From Acidobacteriaceae bacterium UBA1307 (GTDB lineage Bacteria > Acidobacteriota > Terriglobia > Terriglobales > Acidobacteriaceae): a stretch of 64,000 bases of DNA. Location: positions 1 through 64,000 of the forward strand of contig DBTV01000033.1 of the NCBI GenBank assembly GCA_002307235.1. The letters are read 5' to 3'. Shown here piece by piece: positions 36,858-46,305 of this stretch; the stretch's first letter is position 1; every line of letters begins with the position of its first letter. Under the pieces are notes generated by a model. It did no database searches. It saw only the letters and a list, made by a program, of their open reading frames with translations, and was not told where the DNA came from. The position numbers were made by a program, and so were the translations under genes.

Positions 36858-38138
36858 ATGAAACAGATATTCCCTTCACTGCCTATCGCGGCAGCGGCGG
36901 TGCTGTCTTTGATGGTGCCGAGTCTGCTCGCGGCGCAGCAAGGCCGCACCTGGACTCAGGTCAAGGCACAATTTGAGGCATCGAATGCCGCGCTCAAGGC
37001 CGACGCGCTCGGTGTCGATGCGATGAAGGCCGCCGAGACGACGGCCTTTCTGCGGCCCAATCCGCAGTTCACCGCGGCCACCGACGGAACGCAGATTGCG
37101 CGCCACAACGGGGTTTGGCAACCCGTGGCCGGCAATCAGGTGCAGAGCACGCTGAGTTATCTGCACGAGCGCAACGGCAAGCGGGAGCTGCGGCGTGAGA
37201 GCGCCCGCGAGGGCACGCAGATCACCGCCGCGCAGCATGATGACCTTGAGCGCAATCTGCTCTTCGGGCTGCGTTCGCAGTTTGTGCAAACGCTCGAGGC
37301 CAAGGCCGTGCTCGAGCTGGCCAAAACCGATCTGGCCTACTACGACAAGATCATCGAGATCAGCCGCAGCCGCTTCAAGGCGGGCGACATTGCGCAGATC
37401 GATCTGGACCGGATCGAGCTGCTGCGCGTGCAATATGAGGTCGAGATGCAGACGGCGCTGGTCAATCTGCGCACGGCGAAGATTCAGCTTCTTGCGCTGC
37501 TCAACGACCGCACGCCGGTGGAGCAGTTCGACGTGACGGGCAACTTCGATTTTGCTGAAGAGTTGCAGCCGCTCGATGCGTTTTGCCAGATGGCCGAGGA
37601 GGCGCGGCCCGATCTGCGCGCCGCGCTCGAGTCCGTGCAGCAGGCCCGGACCAATCACAAACTGGCCGTGGCCAATGGCTCCACCGACCCGACCTTCAGC
37701 GCGTGGCACACATGGAATCCATCGTTCAATAACGTCAATGACCAAAACTCGCTGGGCGTCAGCGTGATGGTGCCGCTGCGCATCTTTGACCGCAATCAGG
37801 GCGAAAAGCAGCGCACGCAGATCGAGATCGGGCGCAGCGAGCAGTGGTCGGAGGCCGCGCGGACACAGGTCTTCAGCGATGTGGCCTCGGCCTACGCGCA
37901 ACTGGAAAGCAATTTGGCGCTGCTCAAACCGTACCGGACGCAGTACAAGGCGCAGGCGCTGCGCGTGCGCGATACGGTGACGTATTCCTACGAGCACGGC
38001 AACGCATCGCTGATGGATTTTTTGAATGCGCAGAGCGATTACCGCGCCGTGCAACTGGCCTACCTGCAACTGATCGGTTCAACTTTGACCGCCGCCGGAC
38101 AACTGAATCTGGCCGTGGGACGTGAGGTTCTTCAATGA
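36858..38138 (+). CDS. TolC-family outer-membrane efflux protein (CzcC/CusC-like)
   Basis: A 426-residue outer-membrane channel component of a heavy-metal RND system. The signal peptide ends near SLLAAQQ; then come long heptad-rich helices typical of OEP repeats (for example residues 120-210 and 330-400). Length and lack of a lipobox fit CzcC-like members. The start is ATG at 36858, with AAAGG about 6 nt upstream; an in-frame GTG two codons earlier is less well placed. It overlaps the adaptor gene by 4 nt (ATGA), so the pump is translated as a coupled operon. Confidence 0.9.
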   Translation: MKQIFPSLPIAAAAVLSLMVPSLLAAQQGRTWTQVKAQFEASNAALKADALGVDAMKAAETTAFLRPNPQFTAATDGTQIARHNGVWQPVAGNQVQSTLSYLHERNGKRELRRESAREGTQITAAQHDDLERNLLFGLRSQFVQTLEAKAVLELAKTDLAYYDKIIEISRSRFKAGDIAQIDLDRIELLRVQYEVEMQTALVNLRTAKIQLLALLNDRTPVEQFDVTGNFDFAEELQPLDAFCQMAEEARPDLRAALESVQQARTNHKLAVANGSTDPTFSAWHTWNPSFNNVNDQNSLGVSVMVPLRIFDRNQGEKQRTQIEIGRSEQWSEAARTQVFSDVASAYAQLESNLALLKPYRTQYKAQALRVRDTVTYSYEHGNASLMDFLNAQSDYRAVQLAYLQLIGSTLTAAGQLNLAVGREVLQ

Positions 38139-39304
38139 GATTTTTCTTTTTACGGCAACAGCAGGCGCAGCGTTCGCTGTGTTTTGCACTGGCAACAACG
38201 TTGAGCCTTCTCGCGGTCTCCGGCTGCAAGCACAAGAGCGAGGGCAGCGGCGCGCCGCCGGCCACGCAGGTGATTCCGGTGACGGACATGAGCCTGGTCA
38301 CCATTGACCCGAAGGAGGTGGCCAAGTTTCCGCTGACGGAGGCCACGCAGATTGAAGCGACGGAGGCGCTGACGGCGACCGGCTCCGTGCTGCCCGATGT
38401 CAGTCGCGAGGTGCCGGTCATCTCGCTGGCCAACGGTCGCGTTGTCGACATTCGCGCGCGCCTTGATGACAACGTGAAGAAGGGCCAGTTGCTGCTCAAG
38501 GTGCAGAGCCCGGATGTTACGAATGCGTTTAACGCCTATCTCAAGGCCGCCAACGACGAGCAGCTTGCGCGCAAGGCCTTTGCCCGCGCCGACGATCTGT
38601 TGAAGCATGGCGCGATTGCGCAGGCACAGTGGGAGCAGGCCGAGGACTCGGCCAAAAATGCGCAGGCCGACCTCAGCGCCGCCGAGCAGCAGCTCAAGAC
38701 GCTCGGCGTCAACAAGGCGCATCCGAGCAGCGTGGTCAACGTGTATGCGCCGATCTCGGGCGTCGTTGTGGCGCAGAATGTGACCAACGCGGCGGCGGCC
38801 GGCGTGGGCCTGGCTGGCTCGGCAACGGCCTTCACCATCGCCGATCTGTCGCGCGTCTGGATCGTCTGCGACGTCTACGAAAACGATATTGCCAAGCTGC
38901 AACTCGGTCAGGAAGCGAAGATCAAAATCAACGCATTTCCCGATCGCCCGCTCACGGGCCGCGTCAGCGACATTGGTCCGATTCTCGATCCTGCGCTGCG
39001 CACGGCGAAGGTTCGCATCGAGGTGGCGAATCCCGGATTCCTCAAGCTGGGCATGTTTGCGACGGCGGCCTTCACCGGCAAGAGCAAGCAGTTGCACGCG
39101 GTGGTGCCGGCCGAGGCCGTGCTCCATCTGCATGACCGCGACTGGGTCTTTGTGCCCGTCGGCGGCAATCAGTTCAAGCGCACCGAGGTTCATGCAGGAC
39201 GCATGATCGGCGGCAATCAGCAGGAGATTCTTTCCGGTGTGCAGCCCGGGCAGAAGGTTGTGACGCACGCCTTGCTGCTGGAAACGGCAGGCAACCAGGG
39301 ATGA
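38135..39304 (+). CDS. RND efflux periplasmic adaptor lipoprotein (CzcB/CusB-like)
   Basis: A 389-residue membrane-fusion protein. A lipobox LLAVSGC puts the acylated Cys at position 31, so it is an inner-membrane-anchored lipoprotein. Barrel-sandwich halves (residues ~85-125 and ~205-235) flank a coiled-coil hairpin (about 130-195), followed by a beta-barrel and a membrane-proximal domain. It links the RND pump to the TolC-type channel. The 4-nt overlaps at both ends (ATGA with the neighbours) show tight coupling. The long HHH or Met-rich metal-binding tails of some CusB proteins are absent, so the metal cannot be read from it. Confidence 0.9.
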   Translation: MRFFFLRQQQAQRSLCFALATTLSLLAVSGCKHKSEGSGAPPATQVIPVTDMSLVTIDPKEVAKFPLTEATQIEATEALTATGSVLPDVSREVPVISLANGRVVDIRARLDDNVKKGQLLLKVQSPDVTNAFNAYLKAANDEQLARKAFARADDLLKHGAIAQAQWEQAEDSAKNAQADLSAAEQQLKTLGVNKAHPSSVVNVYAPISGVVVAQNVTNAAAAGVGLAGSATAFTIADLSRVWIVCDVYENDIAKLQLGQEAKIKINAFPDRPLTGRVSDIGPILDPALRTAKVRIEVANPGFLKLGMFATAAFTGKSKQLHAVVPAEAVLHLHDRDWVFVPVGGNQFKRTEVHAGRMIGGNQQEILSGVQPGQKVVTHALLLETAGNQG

Positions 39305-42300
39305 TCAGAGCACTCATCAACTTCGCGCTCAAAAATCGCTGGATGGTTCTTGGCGGCGCAATTCTGCTGACCGCGTGGGGCATTCTCAGCTTTCGCGATC
39401 TGCCCATCGAGGCCTACCCGGACGTGGCGAACAACTACGTCCAGATCATCACGCAGTGGCCGGGCCGCTCGGCCGAAGAGATTGAGCGACAGGTCACCGT
39501 GCCGGTCGAAATTCAGATGGCGGGCATTCCGCATCTGGCGCATCTGCGCTCCACCACGCTCGCCGGCCTATCGAGCCTGATGCTGATCTTCGATGATGAT
39601 TCGAAGGGCGACGTCAATCGCGAGCACGTTCTCGAGCGGCTCAATCAGGTGAGCTTGCCTGCGAATCTGGTTCCGCAGATGGGCACCGACTGGAGCCCGG
39701 TCGGACAGATTTATTGGTACACGCTTGAAAGCACGAACCCCGCCTACGACGTGATGGAAAAGAAGTCGCTCGAAGACTGGTCGCTTGAAAAAGCCTTCAA
39801 GAGCGTGAACGGCGTCGTGGATGTTTCGAGCTTCGGCGGGCCGACCAAGGAGTATCAGGTCAGGCTCGATCCGGAGAAGATGGTCTCGTACGGATTGAGC
39901 ATTAGTCAGGTCGAGCAGCAGATTGCGGCCAACAACACCAACGGCGGCGGCAGCTTTATTGAGCAGGGCGCGCAGCAGATCAACGTGCAGTCCGTCGGCC
40001 TGTTTTCGAGCGTGCAGGATATTGAGAACACGGTCGTCAAAACCGCGAACGGCGCGGCGATCCGCATCAAGGACATTGCCACTGTGGCGCAGGGGCCGAA
40101 GATTCGCCTCGGGCAGGTGGGCCGCGCGATTCATCGCGAAGACGGCAAGATCGTCGACAATCCCGACACCGTCGAAGGCATCGTGCTGCTGCAAAAGGGC
40201 GAGGACTCCGATCCGGTCTTGCAGCGGATTCACGACAAGGTGAAGGACCTCAACGAGCACGTGCTGCCGAAGGGCGTCAAGATCGTGCCCTTCCTCGATC
40301 GCTCGAAACTGGTCTCGTACACGGTTGAAACCGTCGAGCATAATTTGACCGAGGGAATGATTCTTGTCGTCATCGTTCTCTTTCTTTTTCTCGGCAATGT
40401 GCGCGGCGCCATTATTGTCGCGCTCACCATTCCCATCGCGCTGCTGTTCGCTTCCATCTGTCTCGACCTCAGTCATATTCCCGCCAACCTGCTTTCACTC
40501 GGCGCGCTCGATTTCGGCATGGTCGTCGATGGCAGCGTGGTGATGATCGAAAACATGATGCGGCACCTGGGCGACAAGAGCGATACGCGCGAACCGATGC
40601 AGCGCATTCGCGATGCCGCGCATGAGGTGATGCGCCCGGTCTTCTTTGCGCGCGGCATCATCATCACCTCGTATCTGCCCATCTTCACGCTGCAGGCGGT
40701 GGAAGGACGACTCTTCAAGCCGATGGCGTGGACGGTCACCTTTGCGCTGATCGGCGCGCTGCTGTTTGCGATTCTTATCGCTCCGGTGCTGGCCAGTTTC
40801 TTCTTCCGCTATGGCGCCAAGGAGTGGCACAACCCGGTGCTGCACTGGCTCACCGATCATTACCGCGTCGCGGTGCGCGCGGCCATTGTGCATCGCCGCA
40901 TCACGGTGGGCATTGCCGCGGCGCTGTTCGCCATCGGCGCGTATCTCACGGTTGGCGGTCCCATTGGTTCGGAGTTTTTACCGCATCTCGATGAAGGCTC
41001 CATCTGGGTGCGCGGCACGCTGCCGCCGAGCGAAGGCCCGACGGCCAGCATCGATTTTGCCAACCATGCACGCCAGGTGATCGCCTCATTCCCGGAGGTG
41101 ACGCAGGTCGTCAGCCAGATCGGCCGGCCCGATGACGGCACCGATACGGCGGGCTTTTTCAACACCGAATATTTTGTCGACCTCAAGCCGAAAAAGCAGT
41201 GGCGTCCGGTCTTTCATGAGGACAAGGAGGCGCTGATCGCCGCCATTGACGCGGAGTTGTCGAAGTTTCCCGGTGTGCTGTGGAACTATTCGCAGCCCAT
41301 CAGCGACAACATGGAAGAGGCCGTCAGCGGCGTCAAGGGCGAGCTGGCCGTCAAGCTCTACGGCGACGATCTGCGCACGCTTGAGCGCAACGCTGAAAAA
41401 ATTCAGGCGCAGATGGCGACCGTGCCCGGCGTCGGCGACCTCGGTATCTTCCGCATTGTCGGCCAGCCTAATCTGAGCCTGCAGGTGGATCGTGACGCGG
41501 CCGCGCGCTGGGGCATCAACGTGGCCGACATTCAGGACGCGGTGCAGACCGCCATCGGTGCCAACGCCGTGACCCAGGCACAGCAGGGCGAGGCGCGCTA
41601 TGACGTGACCTTGCGCTATCAGCAGCAGTATCGCGACACGCGCGAGGCTATTGAGAATGTGCGCCTGCTTGCGCCCTCGGGCGAACGTGTCTCGCTGGCG
41701 CAACTGACGAAAATCTCCACCGACGATGGCGCCGAGCAGGTCAACCGCGAAAACGGTCAGCGCTATATCGCCATCAAGTATTCGGTGCGCGGCCGCGACC
41801 TCGGTTCCACGGTCGAAGAGACCATCGCCAAGGTCAACAAAAACGTGGCGCTGCCGGCCGGCTATCATCTGGAGTGGGCCGGGGAATACCAGAGCCAGAA
41901 GCGCGCCAACAAGCGCATGGCCATCGTCGTGCCCATCACGATGCTGGTCATCTTCCTCATCCTTTATGCCATGTTCCGCTCCTGCAAATGGGCCTTGCTC
42001 ATCCTGGTCAGTGTGTTGATGGCCTCGGTGGGCGGCCCGCTGGCGCTCTACCTGACCGGCACCAACTTTTCGGTCTCGTCGGCGGTGGGATTTTTGGCGC
42101 TGTTCGGCGTTTCGGTGCAGACCGGCGTCATCATGCTTGAATACATCAACCACCTGCGGGTGCGGCGCGCACCGACGGAGAAATCGAGCCGCGAACACAT
42201 TCTCGAAGCCGCCGTCGAGGGTGCCGTCCTGCGCCTGCGGCCGATTATGATGACCATGCTCGTGGCCACGCTGGGCCTGCTGCCTGCGGCCTTCTCGCAT

Positions 42301-42459
42301 GCCATCGGTTCGGACTCGCAGCGGCCCTTCGCCATCGTGATTGTCGGCGGCCTGCTGGCGAATCTGGTCATCGGCATCTTCTTGCTGCCGACGCTCTACG
42401 TCTGGGTTGCGCGCGACCGCGATATTCTGCCGGAGGTGGAATCCACGGAAAAGATCTAG
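39301..42459 (+). CDS. Heavy-metal efflux RND permease (CzcA/CusA family)
   Basis: A 1052-residue inner-membrane proton-metal antiporter of the HME-RND family. Twelve membrane segments are expected (TM1 near residues 12-30, clusters near 335-530 and 860-1040), with two large periplasmic loops. The HME proton-relay motif is present in TM4: LGALDFGMVVDGSVVMIEN with D404 and D410. The loop residues that decide between monovalent (Cu/Ag) and divalent (Zn/Co/Cd/Ni) metals were not evaluated, so the substrate is open. It is the last gene of the 36401-42459 operon and is followed by a strong terminator. No metal-responsive regulator is adjacent. Confidence 0.93.
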   Translation: MIRALINFALKNRWMVLGGAILLTAWGILSFRDLPIEAYPDVANNYVQIITQWPGRSAEEIERQVTVPVEIQMAGIPHLAHLRSTTLAGLSSLMLIFDDDSKGDVNREHVLERLNQVSLPANLVPQMGTDWSPVGQIYWYTLESTNPAYDVMEKKSLEDWSLEKAFKSVNGVVDVSSFGGPTKEYQVRLDPEKMVSYGLSISQVEQQIAANNTNGGGSFIEQGAQQINVQSVGLFSSVQDIENTVVKTANGAAIRIKDIATVAQGPKIRLGQVGRAIHREDGKIVDNPDTVEGIVLLQKGEDSDPVLQRIHDKVKDLNEHVLPKGVKIVPFLDRSKLVSYTVETVEHNLTEGMILVVIVLFLFLGNVRGAIIVALTIPIALLFASICLDLSHIPANLLSLGALDFGMVVDGSVVMIENMMRHLGDKSDTREPMQRIRDAAHEVMRPVFFARGIIITSYLPIFTLQAVEGRLFKPMAWTVTFALIGALLFAILIAPVLASFFFRYGAKEWHNPVLHWLTDHYRVAVRAAIVHRRITVGIAAALFAIGAYLTVGGPIGSEFLPHLDEGSIWVRGTLPPSEGPTASIDFANHARQVIASFPEVTQVVSQIGRPDDGTDTAGFFNTEYFVDLKPKKQWRPVFHEDKEALIAAIDAELSKFPGVLWNYSQPISDNMEEAVSGVKGELAVKLYGDDLRTLERNAEKIQAQMATVPGVGDLGIFRIVGQPNLSLQVDRDAAARWGINVADIQDAVQTAIGANAVTQAQQGEARYDVTLRYQQQYRDTREAIENVRLLAPSGERVSLAQLTKISTDDGAEQVNRENGQRYIAIKYSVRGRDLGSTVEETIAKVNKNVALPAGYHLEWAGEYQSQKRANKRMAIVVPITMLVIFLILYAMFRSCKWALLILVSVLMASVGGPLALYLTGTNFSVSSAVGFLALFGVSVQTGVIMLEYINHLRVRRAPTEKSSREHILEAAVEGAVLRLRPIMMTMLVATLGLLPAAFSHAIGSDSQRPFAIVIVGGLLANLVIGIFLLPTLYVWVARDRDILPEVESTEKI

Positions 42460-42486
42460 CGCGTTTTCCTTGCAAGAGAAAGAAGC

Positions 42487-42527
42487 AATCCCCTGGCGAC
42501 AGAGCACGTTGTCAGGGGATTTTTTTT
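42487..42527 (+). terminator. Intrinsic terminator of the efflux operon
   Basis: AATCCCCTG (42487-42495) pairs with CAGGGGATT (42513-42521), with an inner CGACA/TTGT extension, followed by T8 (42520-42527). Confidence 0.92.
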
Positions 42528-42605
42528 GCGCGCCACGCGAGTGCAAACGCAGAAGAATCTGTTTGAAGCCAGGATCGGGCAAGTTTTGAAAACGGAACAA
42601 TCATC

Positions 42606-42634
42606 TTTAAACCAAACCGCGCTTGGGTTATACT
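42606..42634 (+). promoter_or_regulatory. Promoter of the DUF4160/DUF2442 pair
   Basis: TTTAAA (42606-42611), a 17-nt spacer and TATACT (42629-42634). The predicted start, 7 nt on, falls on the GTG codon at 42641, again suggesting a leaderless mRNA. No Shine-Dalgarno lies ahead of that GTG. Confidence 0.6.
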
Positions 42635-42640
42635 TCTTGC

Positions 42641-42784
42641 GTGGGTTCCCTCCGTTTTGGCGGCATTCAATTCGTTCTCTATTCCAACGACCACCCGCCG
42701 CGCCATGTACACGGCTTTCTCGACGGAACCGAGGTGATCGAGGCTCTGGCAAACCTGTGGGAGAAGATTCATGGCAACGCATAA
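42641..42784 (+). CDS. Short DUF4160-like protein
   Basis: A 47-residue frame from GTG at 42641 to TAA at 42784, found by reading the gap before the DUF2442 gene. It carries the DUF4160 hallmark: a small hydrophobic strand (IQFVLYSNDHPPRHVH) with the D-H-P-P-x-H-x-H cluster, then GFLDGTEVIEALANLWEK. Normal DUF4160 proteins are ~80 residues and continue further; this one is short and ends just inside the next gene (14-nt overlap). DUF4160 genes commonly sit directly before DUF2442 genes as a toxin-antitoxin-like pair, as here. Function is unproven. Confidence 0.62.
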   Translation: MGSLRFGGIQFVLYSNDHPPRHVHGFLDGTEVIEALANLWEKIHGNA

Positions 42785-43205
42785 GGTCATTACGACGGAC
42801 GAGGAAATCGATCAGGCTCTGGAACGGGCCAGGCAGCTCGACGACGAACTGCGCGCCGTCTCTGCCGAGTACAAACCCGGCCGAGAACTGGACCTGCTGA
42901 TTCTCAAACTGAGCGACGGCAGCCGGCGGTTGATTCCGCGCGAGGACATCGAAGGCCTGCAGAAGGCAACGCGCGCGCAGATCGCCAACGTGGAGCTGGT
43001 CGGCAATGGCCAGGGGCTGCACTGGCCCGATCTCGATCTCGATCTCTACGTGCCCGCCGTGCTCAAAAACATCTACGGCAGCCGAAGCTGGATGGCCCAG
43101 ATTGGCCGTCGCGGCGGCGCGGCAAAAAGCCCTGCCAAGCGCCAGGCCGCGCGCGAGAACGGCCTCAAAGGCGGCCGGCCGAGGCTCGCCGTTGCGCACG
43201 GATAG
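42771..43205 (+). CDS. DUF2442 domain-containing protein
   Basis: A 144-residue protein. The middle region (LLILKLSDGSRRLIPREDIE, then LHWPDLDLDLYVPAVLKNIYG) is the DUF2442 pattern, where a short beta-sheet contacts the DUF4160 partner or DNA. The N-terminal ~40 residues are acidic and helical (DEEIDQALERARQL). The C-terminal tail is basic and Ala/Gly-rich (GGAAKSPAKRQAARENGLKGGRP), likely binding nucleic acid. It overlaps the DUF4160-like frame by 14 nt. A toxin-antitoxin or regulatory role is inferred from family context only. Confidence 0.75.
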   Translation: MATHKVITTDEEIDQALERARQLDDELRAVSAEYKPGRELDLLILKLSDGSRRLIPREDIEGLQKATRAQIANVELVGNGQGLHWPDLDLDLYVPAVLKNIYGSRSWMAQIGRRGGAAKSPAKRQAARENGLKGGRPRLAVAHG

Positions 43206-43247
43206 GAGTGGCCTCAGACGGCTTGGACACGCTGAAGCATACTTGAA

Positions 43248-43850
43248 TCAATTTTTCACGCGCCAGACGAGGCCGGCACCGAGGCGGAGATTGTTCTGCA
43301 CATTGTCCGCGCCGTTGGGCACCGTGGTGCGCAGCCAGTTTGCCTCGAGCGCGCGCACGCTCAGTCGCGACGAGAGCCGGTAGTTGATGCCGCCGCCGAG
43401 CGCAAGCGCAAAGCCTGTCGCGCTGTCTTCGGCCGCGCCGGTTGCCGGAAAGACGCTGTGCAGGCCGTTGGCGACGCCCGCCAGCGTTTCCCCGTAGAGT
43501 GTCACGCGCCGGTTGGCGTCAAAGCGCGCAGGCCGGCGCGCAACAACATCATGCAGCGCGATGGTGTAGCGCGGGCCAAAGCTGGCCGTGATCAGGTCGA
43601 GCCCGACGCCCGCGCCGTGCATGTTGGCCGTGTGCAGTCCTCCGACCTCGGCCACCGCGCCCAACCCGCGCCAGAAGCGGCCTTCCAGTTGCACGTTGCC
43701 GCCCTGAAACCAGAACGGTTGCACCTCGCCGTTGCGCGCCGCGTTGTAGTTCACGGCCACCTCGAGCGTGCCCCGCGTCGCATGGTTTTGCGCCGCCAGT
43801 GTCAGCGTCGAACACGCGCCCAGGAGGAACAGCAGAATTTTTTTCTTCAT
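43248..43850 (-). CDS. Small outer-membrane beta-barrel protein
   Basis: A 200-residue protein with a signal peptide (MKKKILLFLLGACSTLTLAAQ) and alternating beta-strands in the OmpA/OmpW-like outer-membrane barrel style: LEVAVNYNAAR, GGNVQLEGRFWRGLGAVAEVGG, FGPRYTIAL, RVTLYGETLAGVA and GGGINYRLSSRLSVRALEANW, ending LVWRVKN. It is the last gene of the five-gene minus-strand operon, 21 nt after the NHL/Ig gene. A role in holding or exporting surface proteins of that operon is a guess from position. Confidence 0.78.
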   Translation of the reverse strand: MKKKILLFLLGACSTLTLAAQNHATRGTLEVAVNYNAARNGEVQPFWFQGGNVQLEGRFWRGLGAVAEVGGLHTANMHGAGVGLDLITASFGPRYTIALHDVVARRPARFDANRRVTLYGETLAGVANGLHSVFPATGAAEDSATGFALALGGGINYRLSSRLSVRALEANWLRTTVPNGADNVQNNLRLGAGLVWRVKN

Positions 43851-43871
43851 GATAAGTCTCTCCCTTTCGCG

Positions 43872-46301
43872 CTACTCGACCGTGAGCGTAACGGCGCTCG
43901 TGTGGCTGACAGTGCCGCTGGTTGCGGTGATGGTCACCGTGTAGGACTTGACGCTTTGCGTAAAGTATCCGCCGCCGCAACCGGCGAGGGTAGCGGCGAG
44001 CGTGCCCACCAACAGCAGCAACGCCATCCAGCGCCGCGCCTGTTTGCGCAGGCGGCCTGCCAGCGGCAGCAGCAGCAGCGCGAAGGCCAGCGGTGCATAG
44101 CCGCTTGCTCTGCGTGCCACGGTCTTGGCTGTTTGCACGGTCATGGTAACGCTGGTCGCCGCGCTGCCGGAGGCAATCGTCGCGGGCGAAAAGCTGACCG
44201 CGGCGCCGGCCGGCAATCCGCTGACGCTGAAGCTGACCGCGTTGGAAAATGCGCTGGCTGCCGGCGTCAGCGTAAAGCTGTAGCTGGCCGCCGCGCCAGG
44301 AATCACGGCCTGCGCGGCTGTGCCGGAGACCGCCAGTGTGAAGTCGGTGAAGAGGCTGGCGGGAAGCGAGTTCGAGGTGCTCGCCGTGAAATTGCCGTCG
44401 CCGCCATAGACGGCCGTAAAGCTGTGCGTTCCGGTGGCGTTGGCGGTGTAGGTGAACGAGGCCGCGCCCTGGCTGAGCTGCGCCGCGCTGCTGTTCAACA
44501 GCGTGGTTCCGTCATAGAAGCTGACCGTGCCGGAGGGCGTTCCGCTGGTTGTAGAGGCTACGCTGGCCGCGAGCGCCACCGAGGTTCCGCTGGCAGTGGT
44601 GGAGCTTTGATAGCTCAGCGTGGTCTTCGACGGAGCCTTCTGGATCACGACCGCGCCGGAGTTTGAGCCGAGCGCCACCGTGTAGTTTGCCGCCGCCGTG
44701 CCGCTGAGCGTCGCCGTAATGGGATAGGTTTGCGGTGCCGAGGTGGCCGTTGCCGTGGTCGCGAAAACCGCCGTGACCTTGCCGGCGTCCTGCGCGAGAA
44801 GGCCGCTCAGAGCGCCGCTCAATGTGGGCAGGCTTTGCCCGTAGAGCAGCGTGACGGCATTGGCCGTGGCCGTCAGTGGTACCGGCGTCGTTGTGAGCAC
44901 ATAGACGCCGCTGAAGATCGCCGCGTTGTTTGTGTCTCCGGCAAAGCTGGCGACAATGCGGTGCGTGCCCGCCGACAGGCGGCTGGTATCGAGCGTTGCC
45001 TTGTTTGCGGCGGGGGAAAGCGTTCCCAGCAGGGTCGGGCTGCCGCCCAGTCCATCGGTAAAGGTCACTGGCCCGGTAATCGTATTCGATCCGTTGGTGA
45101 AGGTCGCAACGAGCGCGCCGGTTCCATAGACGGTCGAGACTGGCCCGGAGATCGAAAGCGACTCCGAGCCCGCGCTGTTTTTGCCGGCGACGGTGTTCGT
45201 CGTGGAGCCGGAGACAACGCGAACGAGCTGATTCTGCGTGTCGGAGACAGAGAGGTTGCCGCTTTGAAGAGCCACCATCAGCGGACTGTTCAGGGAGACG
45301 CTTGTGCTGACGCCCGAGGTGCTCACTCCGCCCTGCTCGCCATCCCCGGCCATCGTCGCGATCTGTCCGCCGCTGATGCTGCGGATGCGCTGATTGTTGG
45401 TGTCGGCAAAGTAGACCGTGCCGGAGCTGTCGACGGTGAGCCCGTGCGGATAGGCCAGCGCGCCGCTGTTTGCCGCGCCGTCGGAGAATCCCATCACGCC
45501 ATTGCCCGCGAGCGTGGAGATGATGCCGGTTGCGTAGGTCACCAGGCGAATGCGCTGGCTGTTCGTGTCGCTGATGTAGAGGTTGTAGGAGGCGTCGACC
45601 GCCACGCCCTGCGGCGAATCAAGACCCGCGGCCGTGGCCAGACCGCCATCGCCGGAATAGTATTGCTCACCATTGCCGGCAACCGTGCTGATGGTGGTGC
45701 CCGCAATCGCGCGGATGCGATGATTCTCCGTATCCGCGATGTAGAGAGCGCCGCGCGCATCGACGGTGACTGCCGTCGGATGGTGCAGCGTTGCCGCCGT
45801 GGCCAGACCGCCATCGCCAGAAAAACCGGCTACGCCAGTGCCCGCAATCGTGTGAATCACGCCGTTGGTGTCGATTGCGCGAATCCGGTGGTTGCCTGCA
45901 TCGGCGATATAGACGTTTTCCGCGCTATCGATCGCGATGCCCATCGGACGATTCAGCAGCGCAAGGGTAGCCGCGGACCCGTCTCCGGCAAAGCCCTGCT
46001 CACCGGTTCCGGCAACGACGCTGACGACGCCCGTTGTGCTGACCTCAAGAACCTGATTCTCGGCGGTATTGACAATGTACAGATCGCCATCCGGGTCATA
46101 GGCCAGCCCGCCGGGATGATTCAGGCTCGTATTGGAGGCCTCGGTCTCGGAGGCGGTGTCCATGGCGCGAGGCAGGCTCATGCCCAGCCGCGTCAGAGCC
46201 GCCTTCTGTGCCACGTTCTGCGCCTGGGCACAGAGCGCCCCCAGAACCATTGTGGCCACCGCCATGGCACAGATTCCTCGCGCGGGTCTACGGCTCCTCA
46301 T
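43872..46301 (-). CDS. Secreted NHL-repeat and Ig-like-repeat protein
   Basis: An 809-residue secreted protein. After a signal peptide (ending LCAQAQ), residues ~55-370 hold about six NHL beta-propeller blades (repeats of GVAYDPDGDLYIVNTAENQVL and TIAGTGVAGFSGDGG type). Residues ~390-690 hold MBG-like and Ig-like (bacterial Ig 3) modules rich in Thr, Ala and Gly. The C-terminal ~80 residues are two hydrophobic segments around a basic RLRKQARR patch, a GCGGG motif and a last beta-strand module (YTVTITATSGTVSHTSAVTL). The same tail plan ends the 58862-63256 protein. SD AAAGGA lies inside the end of the GNAT gene. Probably surface-exposed. Confidence 0.84.
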   Translation of the reverse strand: MRSRRPARGICAMAVATMVLGALCAQAQNVAQKAALTRLGMSLPRAMDTASETEASNTSLNHPGGLAYDPDGDLYIVNTAENQVLEVSTTGVVSVVAGTGEQGFAGDGSAATLALLNRPMGIAIDSAENVYIADAGNHRIRAIDTNGVIHTIAGTGVAGFSGDGGLATAATLHHPTAVTVDARGALYIADTENHRIRAIAGTTISTVAGNGEQYYSGDGGLATAAGLDSPQGVAVDASYNLYISDTNSQRIRLVTYATGIISTLAGNGVMGFSDGAANSGALAYPHGLTVDSSGTVYFADTNNQRIRSISGGQIATMAGDGEQGGVSTSGVSTSVSLNSPLMVALQSGNLSVSDTQNQLVRVVSGSTTNTVAGKNSAGSESLSISGPVSTVYGTGALVATFTNGSNTITGPVTFTDGLGGSPTLLGTLSPAANKATLDTSRLSAGTHRIVASFAGDTNNAAIFSGVYVLTTTPVPLTATANAVTLLYGQSLPTLSGALSGLLAQDAGKVTAVFATTATATSAPQTYPITATLSGTAAANYTVALGSNSGAVVIQKAPSKTTLSYQSSTTASGTSVALAASVASTTSGTPSGTVSFYDGTTLLNSSAAQLSQGAASFTYTANATGTHSFTAVYGGDGNFTASTSNSLPASLFTDFTLAVSGTAAQAVIPGAAASYSFTLTPAASAFSNAVSFSVSGLPAGAAVSFSPATIASGSAATSVTMTVQTAKTVARRASGYAPLAFALLLLPLAGRLRKQARRWMALLLLVGTLAATLAGCGGGYFTQSVKSYTVTITATSGTVSHTSAVTLTVE

Positions 46302-46305
46302 AGTG

